From contig NZ_CP017114.1 of NCBI RefSeq assembly GCF_001720485.1, positions 1,736,001 to 1,800,000 of the forward strand: 64,000 nt of DNA, read 5' to 3'. Below the pieces are notes generated by a model that was given only the letters and a program-made list of their open reading frames with translations, was not told the origin of the DNA and made no database searches. This DNA is from Cobetia marina. GTDB lineage: Bacteria > Pseudomonadota > Gammaproteobacteria > Pseudomonadales > Halomonadaceae. Positions within the stretch are counted from its first letter, which is position 1. Every line of letters starts with the position of its first letter. Made by a program: the position numbers and the translations under genes. This document shows positions 1 through 9,548 of the stretch, in pieces.

Positions 1-351
1 ATCACGGCAGGCTTCTTCGTGCTGACCACGCTGTTCTATCGCGGCCTTTCCGCCGAGCGCGAAGCGGAAGTCGCGACCTTCTTCACCAACCGTGACACGC
101 CCGTCATCAGCGATGACGAGGAACATCGCAGCGTCGACAACCGCCAGCGCAACATTCTCGGCTACCTGATCCTGGTTGCCGGCCTGGGCGTGATGCTGAT
201 GTTCCTGGTACCCAATCCCTTCTGGGGACGCATGGTCTTCGTGCTGTGTGGCGGCATCATCGTGGCGATCGGTCTGCTGCTGGTGACCTCCATCGACAAG
301 ACGTCACATTCCAGGGAAGAGCGCCTGGTCAGCGATGGCAGTACGCGCTGA
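1..351 (+). CDS. Sodium:solute symporter (SSS family), C-terminal part
   Basis: The reading frame is open at the left edge of the window and runs to a TGA, giving the last 116 residues of a membrane protein. They hold a hydrophobic stretch near the edge, a charged cytoplasmic loop with NRDTPVISDDEEH, and two membrane segments (about residues 53-72 and 77-98 of this fragment) before a short polar tail. The loop and closing helices resemble SSS symporters that take up sugar acids or uronates. The KdgM-type porin and a second SSS carrier directly downstream fit a role in uptake of uronate-type substrates. Family assignment rests on the C-terminus only, so the substrate is inferred from neighbours. 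Confidence 0.75.
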   Translation: MTAGFFVLTTLFYRGLSAEREAEVATFFTNRDTPVISDDEEHRSVDNRQRNILGYLILVAGLGVMLMFLVPNPFWGRMVFVLCGGIIVAIGLLLVTSIDKTSHSREERLVSDGSTR

Positions 352-688
352 CGCGGCGTGATGGTGAGCGGCGCTGGCACCTGGTGCCTCGTCGCTCACT
401 TGGCTCGCCATTCGTGCGCGCCACTCGCTCCGTAAACCTCTGATACCCCGAACCCGAATCCCCCCCTCCTGACTCGGTCAACGCCAATGACCACATCAGC
501 AGGAGAGTCGATGCGCCTTTGCGCCATCGGCAGGGGATTCTGCGGCCTGCATCTGGCGTCTGGATCGATCCAGTACGCCGATGCCAACACAAGGCAACCC
601 ACGCGCTAGCCAATGCCGGGCACGCGACAGGACGCGGGTTGCCTGCAAGTCAATTGACTGACTCCCCATAAAAACAATGAGGTACGCC
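352..688. other. Intergenic region before the kdgM-type gene
   Basis: About 340 bases without a credible gene. It holds the hairpin at 364-399 and must contain the porin promoter unless the porin is read from the symporter. I could not identify a convincing -35/-10 pair or operator. Confidence 0.5.
364..399. terminator. Possible terminator hairpin after the first symporter
   Basis: An outer 7-bp stem (GTGAGCG with CGCTCAC) encloses an inner GGCAC/GTGCC stem, 13 bases after the symporter stop codon. There is no T-run, so a processing or stability hairpin is equally possible. Confidence 0.35.
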
Positions 689-1381
689 ATGAAACACTAC
701 AACAAGATCTCCCTTTCGATTGCCGCACTGGTGTTCACTACCAGCGCCCAGGCCGTGACACTGGATATTCGTCATGAATACAAGCATCACGCCAAGCAGC
801 ATGCCACCCGAGTCAAGGTGAGCGATTCCATCGACAACTTCTATTACGGGCTGGAATCCAAGTTTGCGTCCGAGAAGCGTGAAGATGGCTCACAACCCGC
901 GATGGGGAATCTGGAGCGCGGTGACAGTGAGATCGATTGGGGCTTCAAGTTCAAGCTGGACGATAACTGGTATATCCAACCCGGCATGCCTATCGCGTTC
1001 GGGGATGGCAAGTACACGATCAAGCCGCAGCTGCGTGTCGGCTACAAGGCCAGCAGTATCCCCTTGACCACGGCGCTGCGCTATCGTCGGGAATACTCCA
1101 ACTACAGTGAAGATTCCAATGATGATTATGAACAGAACAAGATCACCTTCACCATGTCCTACAACCACGGCAAGAATAAATACTGGCTGGAGGCCAACTA
1201 TTATCGCAACGAAGACAAGGACATCTACAACAATACCCGCGAGAACTACGATTATATTCTGAGTGCGGGGCGTCGCATGGGGTCATGGTTCCCGTATCTG
1301 GAATTCGCGGATGTCAGTTCCAGTTCCAGTTCCGATACGCGTCAGCTCAAGACACGTGTCGGCTTGAAATATTATTACTGA
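689..1381 (+). CDS. KdgM-family oligouronate-specific outer-membrane porin
   Basis: KdgM proteins are small monomeric 12-strand barrels that let acidic oligosaccharides such as oligogalacturonate cross the outer membrane. This 230-residue protein has a signal peptide (about residues 1-22, ending SAQA), a start of the mature chain like the family (VTLDIRHEYK), many alternating aromatic/charged strands, and a C-terminal strand ending YYY as expected for outer-membrane insertion. An upstream in-frame ATG at 677 lies inside the ribosome binding site (TGAGG, 678-682), so 689 is the better start. It sits between two SSS symporters, so porin and carriers probably form an uptake route for uronate oligomers. 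The exact polymer (pectin, alginate or other) cannot be told from here. Confidence 0.85.
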   Translation: MKHYNKISLSIAALVFTTSAQAVTLDIRHEYKHHAKQHATRVKVSDSIDNFYYGLESKFASEKREDGSQPAMGNLERGDSEIDWGFKFKLDDNWYIQPGMPIAFGDGKYTIKPQLRVGYKASSIPLTTALRYRREYSNYSEDSNDDYEQNKITFTMSYNHGKNKYWLEANYYRNEDKDIYNNTRENYDYILSAGRRMGSWFPYLEFADVSSSSSSDTRQLKTRVGLKYYY

Positions 1382-1389
1382 TCCAGAGA

Positions 1390-1424
1390 TGCCACGCGGT
1401 ACATGCGACATGACGTGCGTGGCA
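1390..1424. terminator. Probable terminator of the porin gene
   Basis: An 8-bp inverted repeat (TGCCACGC with GCGTGGCA) starts 9 bases after the porin stop and is followed by a short T-containing stretch. Confidence 0.45.
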
Positions 1425-1565
1425 GTTGTCGATAGTTCGCCCCAGCTACGGGGTGAGCCCTCGAGGCCAGATCCATGAGCAAGATCGTGAGCATGAGCGC
1501 GCGTGAGTCACACCTCGAGGGCGCTATCGTGAGCGTCGGCACGGGAATGATCGGCAGGGAGCCAC

Positions 1566-3281
1566 ATGACACAGCTGGATAGAGTCGCACTGTTCTTCTC
1601 CATCATCCTGATCGTGCTGACGATCCTGGTCTATCGACGTCGCAGCCAGACCCCGGACAGCTTCATCCGGGGGAGCGGCAACGTGCCCTGGTGGATGGCG
1701 GGGAGTACGGCGTTCATGACGCAGTTCTCCGCCTGGACCTTCACCGGGGCCGCCCAGAAGGCCTACGAGGATGGCTTTGCCGTGCTGGTGATCTTCTGGG
1801 GCAATGCGCTGGGCTTTCTGCTGGCGGCGCTGTATTTCGCGCCGCGTTTCCGCCGGCTGAGGGTCAGCACCTATTCCGACATTCTCGAGTTGCGCTACGG
1901 CAAGACGACACAACTCGTGTATGTCATCAGTCAGATCTTCCTGACGCTGATGACCGCCTCGATCGGTCTCTATGGCGTCTCGCTTTTCCTGAGCGCGGTC
2001 TTCGGCTTCCCGGTGGTCGGCATTGCCGTGCTCATCGGCAGTCTCATCATCGCCATCACGCTGGTGGGCGGCGTGTGGATCGTCTCGGCCAACAACTTCA
2101 TCCAGATGATGCAGCTGGCGATTCTCACGCTTGTCATCGGTGGCTTCTGCCTCACGCTGATGTGGACCGGATCGCTGAGCTTCCCTGAGTCGAACCGGGA
2201 TTTCTGGATTGGCAGTTCACACAACAGCCTGCTCATCATGGGTATCTGGTCACTGGCCATGCTGGTCAAGCAGTGCATCAGCATCAACAATGCCACTTCC
2301 AGTTATCGCTTTCTGACCACGACAGATGACGGCGAAGCGCGCAAGGCGGCAGGCCTGGCGTCGGTGCTGTTCGTGATCGGGCCCGTGACCTGGTTCCTGC
2401 CGCCCTGGTTGCTGGGGTCGGCGGGCATCGACCTGGCGGCACGTTATCCCGCGCTCGGCAATGACGCGGCCAACGTGGCCTATGTGCATTTCATCATCCA
2501 CTACCTGCCGTCCGGTGTACTGGGACTGGTGATCTCCGCCATGCTGGCGGTCACCATCGCGCCCATCACCACGGCCTTCAATCGTGATGCCGGCGTGATG
2601 ATGCGACTCGTGATGCCACTGCTCGAGCAGACCTCCGGCATGGCAACGCGACTGGTGAGTCTGGGACGGATGTTCGGTGTCGTGCAGGGCGTCATCGTCG
2701 TCCTGTTCGTCATCGTCCTGAGTCGCATTGAGCTGGTGAGCCTGTTCGACATCATGATCATGTTCGGTGTGCTGCTGCAGATGCCGCTGGCACTCCCGGC
2801 CCTGATGGTGCTCTTCAGAACGGGGGCGCCTGACTGGGCCGGGTGGGGCAGTGTGCTGGTGGGGATCACGGTCACGCTTGGCAGCTATCTCTGGCTCGAC
2901 ATGCCGACACTGCAGCGTCTGCCCTGGCTCTCGGGCTTCCCGGAATCCCAGCTGGTCGACATCAAGCTGGCGATATCGCTGGTCATCCAGATCGTGACTG
3001 TCGTCGGCTTCCTGTTCCTCGCCCGTTATCTGTATGCGCCAAGACGCCCGTTCTCACGCGCGCGACGGCTGGCGGAATTCTTCGCCAACCTCAAGCGTCC
3101 CGTCAGTCCTCCGCCTCTAGAAAGCGTATCCCGTCGTCGAATCAGCCTGCCGTCGCGTCTGCTGTGCGTCGCGGCACTGCTGTCCGTGGCGCTGGCCAGC
3201 TTCTCCTCCACGCTGGCGGGCCTGAGTGTCTTCGTGTGTGTCGCGCTGGGCCAGCTGTTGATGGCGTGGGTGATGCGCTGA
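1566..3281 (+). CDS. Sodium:solute symporter (SSS family)
   Basis: A 571-residue inner-membrane carrier with about 13-14 hydrophobic helices. The N-terminal region has the SSS signature area (SFIRGSGNVPWWMAGSTAFMTQFSAWTF broken over helices 1-2, near residues 33-60), followed by the conserved GNALGF segment; a long polar C-terminal linker (about 480-540) precedes a last helix pair. Members import sugars, uronates, amino acids or vitamins with sodium. The start follows AGGGAG at 1556-1561. It lies downstream of the KdgM-type porin and meets the LacI gene tail to tail with only 23 bases between. Sugar-acid or uronate transport is inferred from context. Confidence 0.85.
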   Translation: MTQLDRVALFFSIILIVLTILVYRRRSQTPDSFIRGSGNVPWWMAGSTAFMTQFSAWTFTGAAQKAYEDGFAVLVIFWGNALGFLLAALYFAPRFRRLRVSTYSDILELRYGKTTQLVYVISQIFLTLMTASIGLYGVSLFLSAVFGFPVVGIAVLIGSLIIAITLVGGVWIVSANNFIQMMQLAILTLVIGGFCLTLMWTGSLSFPESNRDFWIGSSHNSLLIMGIWSLAMLVKQCISINNATSSYRFLTTTDDGEARKAAGLASVLFVIGPVTWFLPPWLLGSAGIDLAARYPALGNDAANVAYVHFIIHYLPSGVLGLVISAMLAVTIAPITTAFNRDAGVMMRLVMPLLEQTSGMATRLVSLGRMFGVVQGVIVVLFVIVLSRIELVSLFDIMIMFGVLLQMPLALPALMVLFRTGAPDWAGWGSVLVGITVTLGSYLWLDMPTLQRLPWLSGFPESQLVDIKLAISLVIQIVTVVGFLFLARYLYAPRRPFSRARRLAEFFANLKRPVSPPPLESVSRRRISLPSRLLCVAALLSVALASFSSTLAGLSVFVCVALGQLLMAWVMR

Positions 3282-3304
3282 GCTTGTGTGTGCTCAGGGG
3301 GTGT

Positions 3305-4342
3305 TCAGGTACTGTCGCCGACCCGCAGCGTGAATCCCAGGTCGTGACTCTGCTCACCCACGGGCTCGCCTTGGATGCGTGCCAGCAACTTGCGTGCGGC
3401 CACACGGCCGATCTGCTCTCGCGGTGAGACGATGGTGGTGAGACGCGGGGTGACGTGCTCACCGATGGGCAGGCCATTGAAGCCGGCGATGGCGATGTCG
3501 TCCGGGATGCTCACGCCGAGCCGCGCGGCGGCGAGAATCGCGCCACAGGCCATGTCGTCGTTGGCGAAGTGGATGGCGTCGCAGTCAGGGTGGCTCTCGC
3601 GGATGCGCTCGAGCGCCTGCGCACCGCTGGTCATCTGCTGGCGCACGGGCAGGTCGAGCAGGGGAGCCTCCTCGATGCCGGCGGCGGCCAGCGCCGCGCG
3701 ATGCCCGGCGTAGCGCATCGCCGCGCGATAGTCGCGATCGAGCTCGGCACCGGCGAAGTGGATCGAGCGATACCCGCGTGCCAGCAGGTGCTCGGTCATG
3801 GCGCGTCCGGCGGCGACATGATCCATCCCCACGTTCAGATCCAACCCTTCCCCCAGCTCCATGATCTCCACGATGGGCTGATTCCAGTGCTCGAGTATCT
3901 GGCGCGTCGCCTCGTCATGGCGCAGTCCCGTCACCACCAGGCCCGCGGCCGACCAGCCCAGAAAGGTACGGATCAGCTGGGTTTCACGAGCCAGATCGTA
4001 ATCCGTCTTGCCCAGCAGCAGCTGATAACCGTGCGCCTCGAATTCCTCCTGGAGCCCCTTGATCACGTCGATGAACACCACGTTGGACAGCGAGGGCACG
4101 ATGACCGGAATCACGCGACTGGTGGCCGAGGCCAGGCTGCCGGCAATCAGGTTGCGCACGTACCCGACCTTCTCGATGGCCGCCTCGACCTTGAGGCGTG
4201 TCGCCTCGCGCACGCTGTCGGGGCTATTGAAGTAGCGCGAGACGGTGATCGACGAGACGCCGGCTTCCCGGGCCACATCATTCAGGGTCGGCTGCATGGC
4301 CCCCTTGCGGCTGCGTCGGGATGATTCTGATTGATTAGACAT
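3305..4342 (-). CDS. LacI/GntR-type transcriptional regulator of the tetronate operon
   Basis: A 345-residue LacI-family repressor. The N-terminal helix-turn-helix (about residues 18-40, TLNDVAREAGVSSITVSRYF) and hinge are followed by a periplasmic-binding-protein-like effector domain (about 75-340) with the typical FANDDMACGAIL and IAGFNGLPIGE segments. It is transcribed away from ltnD, and two near-identical 16-bp palindromes lie between the two start codons. Their sequence is close to the E. coli GntR operator, so repression of the ltnD-gntP operon, relieved by a sugar acid or its intermediate, is the likely role. A shorter start at residue 16 is possible but its ribosome binding site would be too close. 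Confidence 0.9.
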   Translation of the reverse strand: MSNQSESSRRSRKGAMQPTLNDVAREAGVSSITVSRYFNSPDSVREATRLKVEAAIEKVGYVRNLIAGSLASATSRVIPVIVPSLSNVVFIDVIKGLQEEFEAHGYQLLLGKTDYDLARETQLIRTFLGWSAAGLVVTGLRHDEATRQILEHWNQPIVEIMELGEGLDLNVGMDHVAAGRAMTEHLLARGYRSIHFAGAELDRDYRAAMRYAGHRAALAAAGIEEAPLLDLPVRQQMTSGAQALERIRESHPDCDAIHFANDDMACGAILAAARLGVSIPDDIAIAGFNGLPIGEHVTPRLTTIVSPREQIGRVAARKLLARIQGEPVGEQSHDLGFTLRVGDST

Positions 4343-4397
4343 TTGTCGCGTTTTCTCATCTGCCGCTTGTCGTGGCTTGGAGCCTAATCTATTAATG

Positions 4398-4413
4398 ATG
4401 TTAGCGCTAACAT
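4398..4413. promoter_or_regulatory. Operator 1, perfect LacI-family palindrome
   Basis: ATGTTAGCGCTAACAT is a perfect 16-bp palindrome between the divergent LacI gene and ltnD. It differs from the E. coli GntR operator type (ATGTTACC..GTAACAT) mainly in the central bases. Confidence 0.85.
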
Positions 4414-4427
4414 GGTAGCGCTAACAT
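4412..4427. promoter_or_regulatory. Operator 2, overlapping the first
   Basis: ATGGTAGCGCTAACAT repeats operator 1 with one changed base and overlaps it by 2 bp; the two centres are 14 bp apart. Confidence 0.8.
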
Positions 4428-4505
4428 TCATGGAAGTGCAGATCGATGTCGCTGAAAGAGGCCGCCTTGATCGTCACTCGGAACAGGTTCAGCGGGAGAC
4501 GCCAG

Positions 4506-5444
4506 ATGACAGCAGTAACGACTTCACCAGTGATTGGCCTTGTCGGCCTCGGCGCGATGGGAATGGGCAGTGCGCGCGCCATGCTGGAAGCAGGCCTGGA
4601 CGTGATCGGCTGTGATATCTCGCCTGGTGCCTGTCAGGCGTTTGACGCGGCAGGGGGGCGCACGGTGGCCTCGCCGCTGGAACTGGCGGCCGAGTGTCAG
4701 GTGGTGGTGCTGGTGGTGGTGAATGCCGATCAGGTCGAGCAGGTGCTGTTCGGGGCCCAGGGCGAGAGGGGGCTGGCCGAGCGACTCGCGCCGGGTAGCC
4801 TGGTGATCCAGTGCGCCACCGTGGCGCCGAGCTTCGCGCGTGAACTGGAAACCCGCTTGAACGACATGCAGCTGGAGCTGCTCGACGCCCCGATCAGCGG
4901 CGGTGCCGTCAAGGCACGCAGTGGTGAGCTGTCCGTGATGTCCTCCGGCAGTGACGCGGCTTACGTCAAGGCGGAACGCGTGCTGGCAGCGATGGCAGCC
5001 AATGTCTATCGGCTGGGCGACTGCGCCGGCCCGGGCTCGAGCGTCAAGCTGGTCAACCAGCACCTCGCCGGCGTACACATCGCGGCGGCGGCAGAAGCCA
5101 TGGCGCTGGGCATGAGCATGGGGATTGACCCGGACACCCTGTATGACGTCATCACCCACTCCGCGGGCAATTCCTGGATGTTCGAGAATCGCGTGCCGCA
5201 CATCCTCAAGGGCGATTACACGCCGCTGTCGGCCGTCGACATCTTCGTCAAGGACCTGAACATCGTGCACAGCACCGGGCGTGAGCTGAAGCTTGCCATG
5301 CCGGTGGCGGGCAGTGCATTGCAGCAGTTCACCGCTGCCAGCGGCGCCGGCTTCGGGCGTGAGGACGACTCGGCCGTCATCAAGGTCTATCAGCGTCTCG
5401 GCAGCTTCAGCCTGCCGGCCGCGAATGATGAAGGAGCGCAGTGA
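4506..5444 (+). CDS. ltnD: L-threonate 2-dehydrogenase
   Basis: LtnD belongs to the beta-hydroxyacid dehydrogenase family and oxidises L-threonate to 2-oxo-L-threonate with NAD. The 312-residue protein has the N-terminal Rossmann motif GLVGLGAMG, the substrate-binding DAPISGGAVKA segment, and the catalytic lysine in GPGSSVKLVNQ. I chose ATG 4506 because GGGAG (4494-4498) is 7 bases upstream; the longer frame from 4446 lacks such a site and would add a non-homologous leader. It is the first gene of the tetronate operon; its TGA overlaps the next ATG. Neighbouring otnI, otnK and otnC supply the following steps, which makes L-threonate the most likely substrate among this family's hydroxyacids. 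Confidence 0.9.
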   Translation: MTAVTTSPVIGLVGLGAMGMGSARAMLEAGLDVIGCDISPGACQAFDAAGGRTVASPLELAAECQVVVLVVVNADQVEQVLFGAQGERGLAERLAPGSLVIQCATVAPSFARELETRLNDMQLELLDAPISGGAVKARSGELSVMSSGSDAAYVKAERVLAAMAANVYRLGDCAGPGSSVKLVNQHLAGVHIAAAAEAMALGMSMGIDPDTLYDVITHSAGNSWMFENRVPHILKGDYTPLSAVDIFVKDLNIVHSTGRELKLAMPVAGSALQQFTAASGAGFGREDDSAVIKVYQRLGSFSLPAANDEGAQ

Positions 5445-6796
5445 TGGCGATCGTACTGGGCGGAATCGCCGACGACTTCACCGGCGCGACGGATCTTGCC
5501 AACAACCTGGTACGGGCCGGCATGCGCACCGTGCAGGTGATCGGGGTCCCCCAGGATGCGCCGCAGGAAGGGACGGGGAGCGGGTTGGATCTCAGCGAAG
5601 TGGACGCCGTGGTCATCGCGCTCAAGTCGCGTAGCTGCCCGGTGGATCAGGCGATCAGTGAATCGCTGGCGGCGCTTGAATGGCTGAAAGCCCAGGGGGC
5701 TCGCCAGCTGTTCTTCAAGTACTGCTCGACATTCGATTCCACGCCGGAGGGCAATATCGGCCCGGTCGCCGATGCGCTGCTGGAGGCGCTGGACAGCACT
5801 CAGACCGCCTTCGTGCCGGCGTTCCCCATCAACGGGCGCAGTGTCTATCAGGGGCATCTGTTCGTGGGTGACCGTCTGCTCAATGACAGCGGCATGCAAC
5901 ATCACCCCCTCAACCCGATGACCGATGCCGACATCGTGCGCGTGCTGTCACGCCAGACGCCCCATGGCGTGGGGCTGCTCAACCACGCCACGCTGAGTGA
6001 GGGAGCGCAAGCTGCTGGTGAGCGACTTGCCACGCTGAAGGCGCAAGGAGTGCGTCATGTGGTCTGCGACAGTCTCGATGAGCGTGATCTCGAGGTATTG
6101 GCCGAGGCGCTGGTGGAGCACGCGCTGGTCACCGGTGGCTCTGGCCTCGCGCAGGCCTTGCCTGCCCAATACCGCCGCAAGGGCTGGCTTGCGCAGATCG
6201 ATGATGCGGCGGTGCTGGCCCCGGCGCAGGGCGCCGCGATGGTGCTGTCCGGCAGTTGCTCGCGCATGACGCTCAAGCAGGTGGCGCACTTCACCCAGCA
6301 GCATGCCGCCTTCGCGCTGGACCCCGTCAAGCTCAACGCGAGCGATGCCCACTTCGAGGCGGCACTCGACTTCGCCCGTGAGCAACTGGCGGCGGCGGAC
6401 CCCAGGCCATTTCTGATCTATGCCTCTGCCGAGCCGGAAGGCGTCAAGGCGGCGCAGGCGTCACTGGGCGTCAAGCAGGCCGGTGAACTCATCGAGTGCG
6501 CCCTGGCCAGTCTGGCCAGCACGCTGGTCGCGGAAGGGGTCGGTCGCCTGCTGGTGGCGGGGGGAGAAACCTCCGGCGCGGTGGTCTCGGCACTCGACAT
6601 CCGTGAGCTGCGCATCGGCGGTCAGATCGACCCCGGCGTGCCCTGGACACAGGCACCGCACCCGGCCGCCGGCCCCTCGCGACCGGAGGCGATGCTCTCG
6701 CTGACCCTCAAGTCCGGCAACTTCGGCGGCGAAGACTTCTTTACCCGGGCATTCGATGTCCTCGATGCCATGAATCCCCGCGAGGAGACCGCATGA
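5444..6796 (+). CDS. otnK: 3-oxo-tetronate 4-kinase
   Basis: OtnK is a DUF1537-family kinase that phosphorylates 3-oxo-tetronate at C4 with ATP. The 450-residue protein has the N-terminal acidic motif GGIADDFTGATDLANNLV, the substrate-domain segment FKYCSTFDSTPEGNIGPV, and the C-terminal nucleotide-binding part with SGSCSRMT and GGETSGAVV. AAGGAG (5431-5436) precedes ATG 5444, and the start overlaps the ltnD stop (TGATG), so translation is probably coupled. A GTG two codons earlier is the alternative start. Length and motif order match the family. Confidence 0.92.
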   Translation: MAIVLGGIADDFTGATDLANNLVRAGMRTVQVIGVPQDAPQEGTGSGLDLSEVDAVVIALKSRSCPVDQAISESLAALEWLKAQGARQLFFKYCSTFDSTPEGNIGPVADALLEALDSTQTAFVPAFPINGRSVYQGHLFVGDRLLNDSGMQHHPLNPMTDADIVRVLSRQTPHGVGLLNHATLSEGAQAAGERLATLKAQGVRHVVCDSLDERDLEVLAEALVEHALVTGGSGLAQALPAQYRRKGWLAQIDDAAVLAPAQGAAMVLSGSCSRMTLKQVAHFTQQHAAFALDPVKLNASDAHFEAALDFAREQLAAADPRPFLIYASAEPEGVKAAQASLGVKQAGELIECALASLASTLVAEGVGRLLVAGGETSGAVVSALDIRELRIGGQIDPGVPWTQAPHPAAGPSRPEAMLSLTLKSGNFGGEDFFTRAFDVLDAMNPREETA

Positions 6797-7446
6797 GTCA
6801 GTCACGGCACGACATCAACGTGTTGCGCGAGCAGATCGCCACCTACGGCAAGTCACTGTTCGACCGCGGCCTGACCATGGGCTCCAGTGGCAACATCAGC
6901 CAGCGGCTGGAGGATGGCGGCTGGTTGATGACGCCGACCAATGCCTGCCTGGGGCGCCTGGACCCGGCGCGCATCTCGCGTCTCGACGCCCAGGGCGTGT
7001 TGATCGATGGCGACGCCCCGACCAAGGAGCACTTCCTGCATCGCGCCATGTATGACGAGCGCCCGCAGTCGGGTGCCATCGTTCACCTGCACTCGACCCA
7101 CTCGGTGGCGGTGTCCTGCCTGCCGGATGTGAATCCGTGTGAGTGCATTCCGCCGCTGACGGCCTATTACGTGATGCGGGTCGGCAAGCTGCCGCTGGTG
7201 CCTTACTACATGCCGGGCGACCCCGCGCTGGGCGATGCCGTGCGTGGCCTGGCCGGCAAGCACTGTGCCGTGCTGCTGGCCAATCATGGCCCCGTCGTGG
7301 CCGGAAAGACCCTGGAAGCGGCGGTCTATGCCACCGAGGAGCTTGAGGAAACCGCCAAGCTGTTCCTGCTGCTGCAGGGCAAGAACCCGCGTGGGATGAC
7401 CCCGGAACAGGTGGCGGAACTCGAAGCCAAATTCGGCCGCCCCTGA
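6793..7446 (+). CDS. otnC: 3-oxo-tetronate 4-phosphate decarboxylase (class II aldolase/adducin fold)
   Basis: OtnC converts 3-oxo-tetronate 4-phosphate to dihydroxyacetone phosphate and CO2. The 217-residue protein is a typical class II aldolase: GSSGNIS near residue 30, [11 protein letters not shown], the metal-site [12 protein letters not shown] at about 95-106, and the second [11 protein letters not shown] histidine segment. Its ATG overlaps the otnK stop (ATGA), continuing the coupled operon. Related fuculose- or ribulose-phosphate aldolases share the fold, but the otnK partner makes OtnC the better name. Confidence 0.9.
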   Translation: MSQSRHDINVLREQIATYGKSLFDRGLTMGSSGNISQRLEDGGWLMTPTNACLGRLDPARISRLDAQGVLIDGDAPTKEHFLHRAMYDERPQSGAIVHLHSTHSVAVSCLPDVNPCECIPPLTAYYVMRVGKLPLVPYYMPGDPALGDAVRGLAGKHCAVLLANHGPVVAGKTLEAAVYATEELEETAKLFLLLQGKNPRGMTPEQVAELEAKFGRP

Positions 7447-7484
7447 GTGATGACCTCTTCGTCTGTGACATCCAAGGATCTGAC

Positions 7485-8297
7485 ATGACCCGATTGGCCG
7501 CCAATCTCAGCATGCTGTTCACCGAGCATGACTTTCTTGATCGCTTCGCGGCTGCGGCCGACAGCGGTTTTCGCGGGGTCGAATATCTCTTCCCCTATGC
7601 CTATTCCCCGGAAGAACTGCGCGCAAGGCTCGATGCACACCAGCTGTCGCAGGTGCTGTTCAATCTGCCGCCGGGCGACTGGGAGGCCGGTGAGCGCGGC
7701 CTGACCTGTCTGCCGGGCCGCGAGGAGGAGTTCCGGGCCTCGGTGGCCGAGGCGATTCGCTATGCCGAAGCGCTCGACTGTCCGCGCGTGCATGCCATGG
7801 CGGGACTGGTGCCGGAGGGTGCGGATGACGCCATGCGGGCCCGTTGCACCGAGACCTACCTCAGCAACCTGCGTTACGCCGCCGCCGAGCTTGAGAAGGT
7901 CGGCAAGACACTGCTGATCGAACCGATCAACCCGCGCGACATGCCCGGCTTCTATCTGAGTGGCCAGGCGCAGGCACGCGAGATTCTCGCTCAGGTCGGC
8001 GCCACCAACCTCAAGGTGCAGTTCGATCTCTATCACTGCCAGATCGTCGAGGGCGACCTGATCCGCAATCTGGAAGCGCAGTTCGCACACATGGGCCATG
8101 TGCAGATCGCCGGCGTGCCGGACCGTCACGAGCCGGATGTGGGGGAGGTGCATTATCCGGCGCTGTTCGCCCGGCTGGAGAGCCTGGGCTACGACGGCTG
8201 GATCGGCTGTGAATATCGTCCACGCGGTGAGACGCGCGCAGGCCTGGGGTGGGGACAGGCTTTCGGGCTCAACGACGGCCTGTCCGGCACCGCCTGA
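7485..8297 (+). CDS. otnI: 2-oxo-tetronate isomerase (hydroxypyruvate isomerase-like)
   Basis: OtnI interconverts 2-oxo- and 3-oxo-tetronate, linking LtnD and DenD to the kinase. The 270-residue TIM-barrel protein belongs to the Hyi/AP-endonuclease-2 family: metal ligands appear in [45 protein letters not shown] and GCEYRP near the C-terminus. It follows otnC after 38 bases with an AAGGA-type site. Classical hydroxypyruvate isomerase acting in glyoxylate metabolism is the alternative, but the operon argues for the tetronate role. Confidence 0.87.
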   Translation: MTRLAANLSMLFTEHDFLDRFAAAADSGFRGVEYLFPYAYSPEELRARLDAHQLSQVLFNLPPGDWEAGERGLTCLPGREEEFRASVAEAIRYAEALDCPRVHAMAGLVPEGADDAMRARCTETYLSNLRYAAAELEKVGKTLLIEPINPRDMPGFYLSGQAQAREILAQVGATNLKVQFDLYHCQIVEGDLIRNLEAQFAHMGHVQIAGVPDRHEPDVGEVHYPALFARLESLGYDGWIGCEYRPRGETRAGLGWGQAFGLNDGLSGTA

Positions 8298-8397
8298 TCA
8301 TCAGACAAGCCAGCAACAACGCCGATAACGCCAACAACCATAACAACGACAACACGCCATGGGCCGTCATGCCGACGGCTGGCAAGGAGTCCACACG

Positions 8398-9393
8398 ATG
8401 CACGTCATGATTACCGGCGCCGCCGGATTCCTCGGTCAGCGCCTGACCGAGGCCCTGATCGACAAGGGCAGCCTGAACGGCCAGCCATTGTCACGCCTGA
8501 CCCTGCTGGATCAGATCGAGGCGCCACGTCCCGAGGCGGGTTCATGTCTGGCAGCCGAACCGGCCACCTCGCTGGATATCGAGATCATCGCCGGCGACAT
8601 CGCCGATGCCGAGGTGCTTGATCGCTGCCTGGCGGGCGAGCCTGCGGTGATCTATCACCTGGCAGCCGTGGTCAGTTCGGCGGCCGAGGCGGATCTGGCA
8701 CTCGGCATGCGCGTCAATTTCGACGCGACTCGCCTGCTGCTGGAAGGCTGCGCGGCGCGCGGGTTGAGCGATACCCGGCTGGTGATGGCCAGTTCGGTCG
8801 CCGCCTACGGGGGCGATCTCCCCGAGACGCTGAGCGACATGACTGCCCTGGTGCCGCAGAACTCCTACGGCACCCAGAAGGCGATGTCGGAGCTGCTGAT
8901 CAATGATTACAGCCGTCGCGGTCTGGTGGATGGCTGCGTGCTGCGCCTGCCCACCATCATCGTGCGCCCGGGGCGCCCCAACGCGGCGGCCTCGAGCTTC
9001 GCCTCCTCAATCCTGCGCGAACCGCTCAATGGCGAAACCGCCATCTGCCCGGTACCGACCGAGCTTGAGATGTTCGTGATGTCGCCGCGTCGCGTGGTCG
9101 CGGCCCTGATCCAGGGCGCGGAAGTGCCGGCGGCTGATTTCGGCCTCTCGCGCTGCTTCATGCTGCCGGGCATCACCGTCAGCGTCGCCGAGATGCTCAA
9201 GGCGCTGGCAGATATCGCCGGCGAGCAGGCGCTGGCCCTCGTCAAGCATGAGCCTGACCCGCGGATCACCGCCATCGTCGGCAGTTGGCCGGCGCGCTTT
9301 GACACCCGCAAGGCGCGTGCGCTGGGCTTCGTCGGCGATGCCGACCTGCACGAGATTCTCAATGCGTATCGCGACGAGAGCGCCATCGCCTAG
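8398..9393 (+). CDS. denD: D-erythronate dehydrogenase
   Basis: DenD is an extended short-chain dehydrogenase that oxidises D-erythronate to 2-oxo-D-erythronate. The 331-residue protein starts with the NAD motif TGAAGFLGQRL, has VIYHLAAVVS, and the catalytic YGTQKAM (Tyr-x-x-x-Lys) with SSVAAYGG upstream. AAGGAG (8384-8389) 8 bases before ATG 8398 favours this start over the longer frame from 8359. A 100-base leader unusually rich in AAC/CAA separates it from otnI. Together with ltnD it gives the operon two entry points that meet at otnI. Confidence 0.88.
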   Translation: MHVMITGAAGFLGQRLTEALIDKGSLNGQPLSRLTLLDQIEAPRPEAGSCLAAEPATSLDIEIIAGDIADAEVLDRCLAGEPAVIYHLAAVVSSAAEADLALGMRVNFDATRLLLEGCAARGLSDTRLVMASSVAAYGGDLPETLSDMTALVPQNSYGTQKAMSELLINDYSRRGLVDGCVLRLPTIIVRPGRPNAAASSFASSILREPLNGETAICPVPTELEMFVMSPRRVVAALIQGAEVPAADFGLSRCFMLPGITVSVAEMLKALADIAGEQALALVKHEPDPRITAIVGSWPARFDTRKARALGFVGDADLHEILNAYRDESAIA

Positions 9394-9548
9394 CCAGCGT
9401 TCGGGCATCTCATCCAGGACGAGCTCGCCAGACACCTTCGCCAGACCTGCTCGTCACACCCGTACGTCAATAACAACGATCGGTGACATGCCAGACGGCA
9501 GCGCCGACACCGCACGCCACACAATAACAATCGACAGGAGCATCACCC

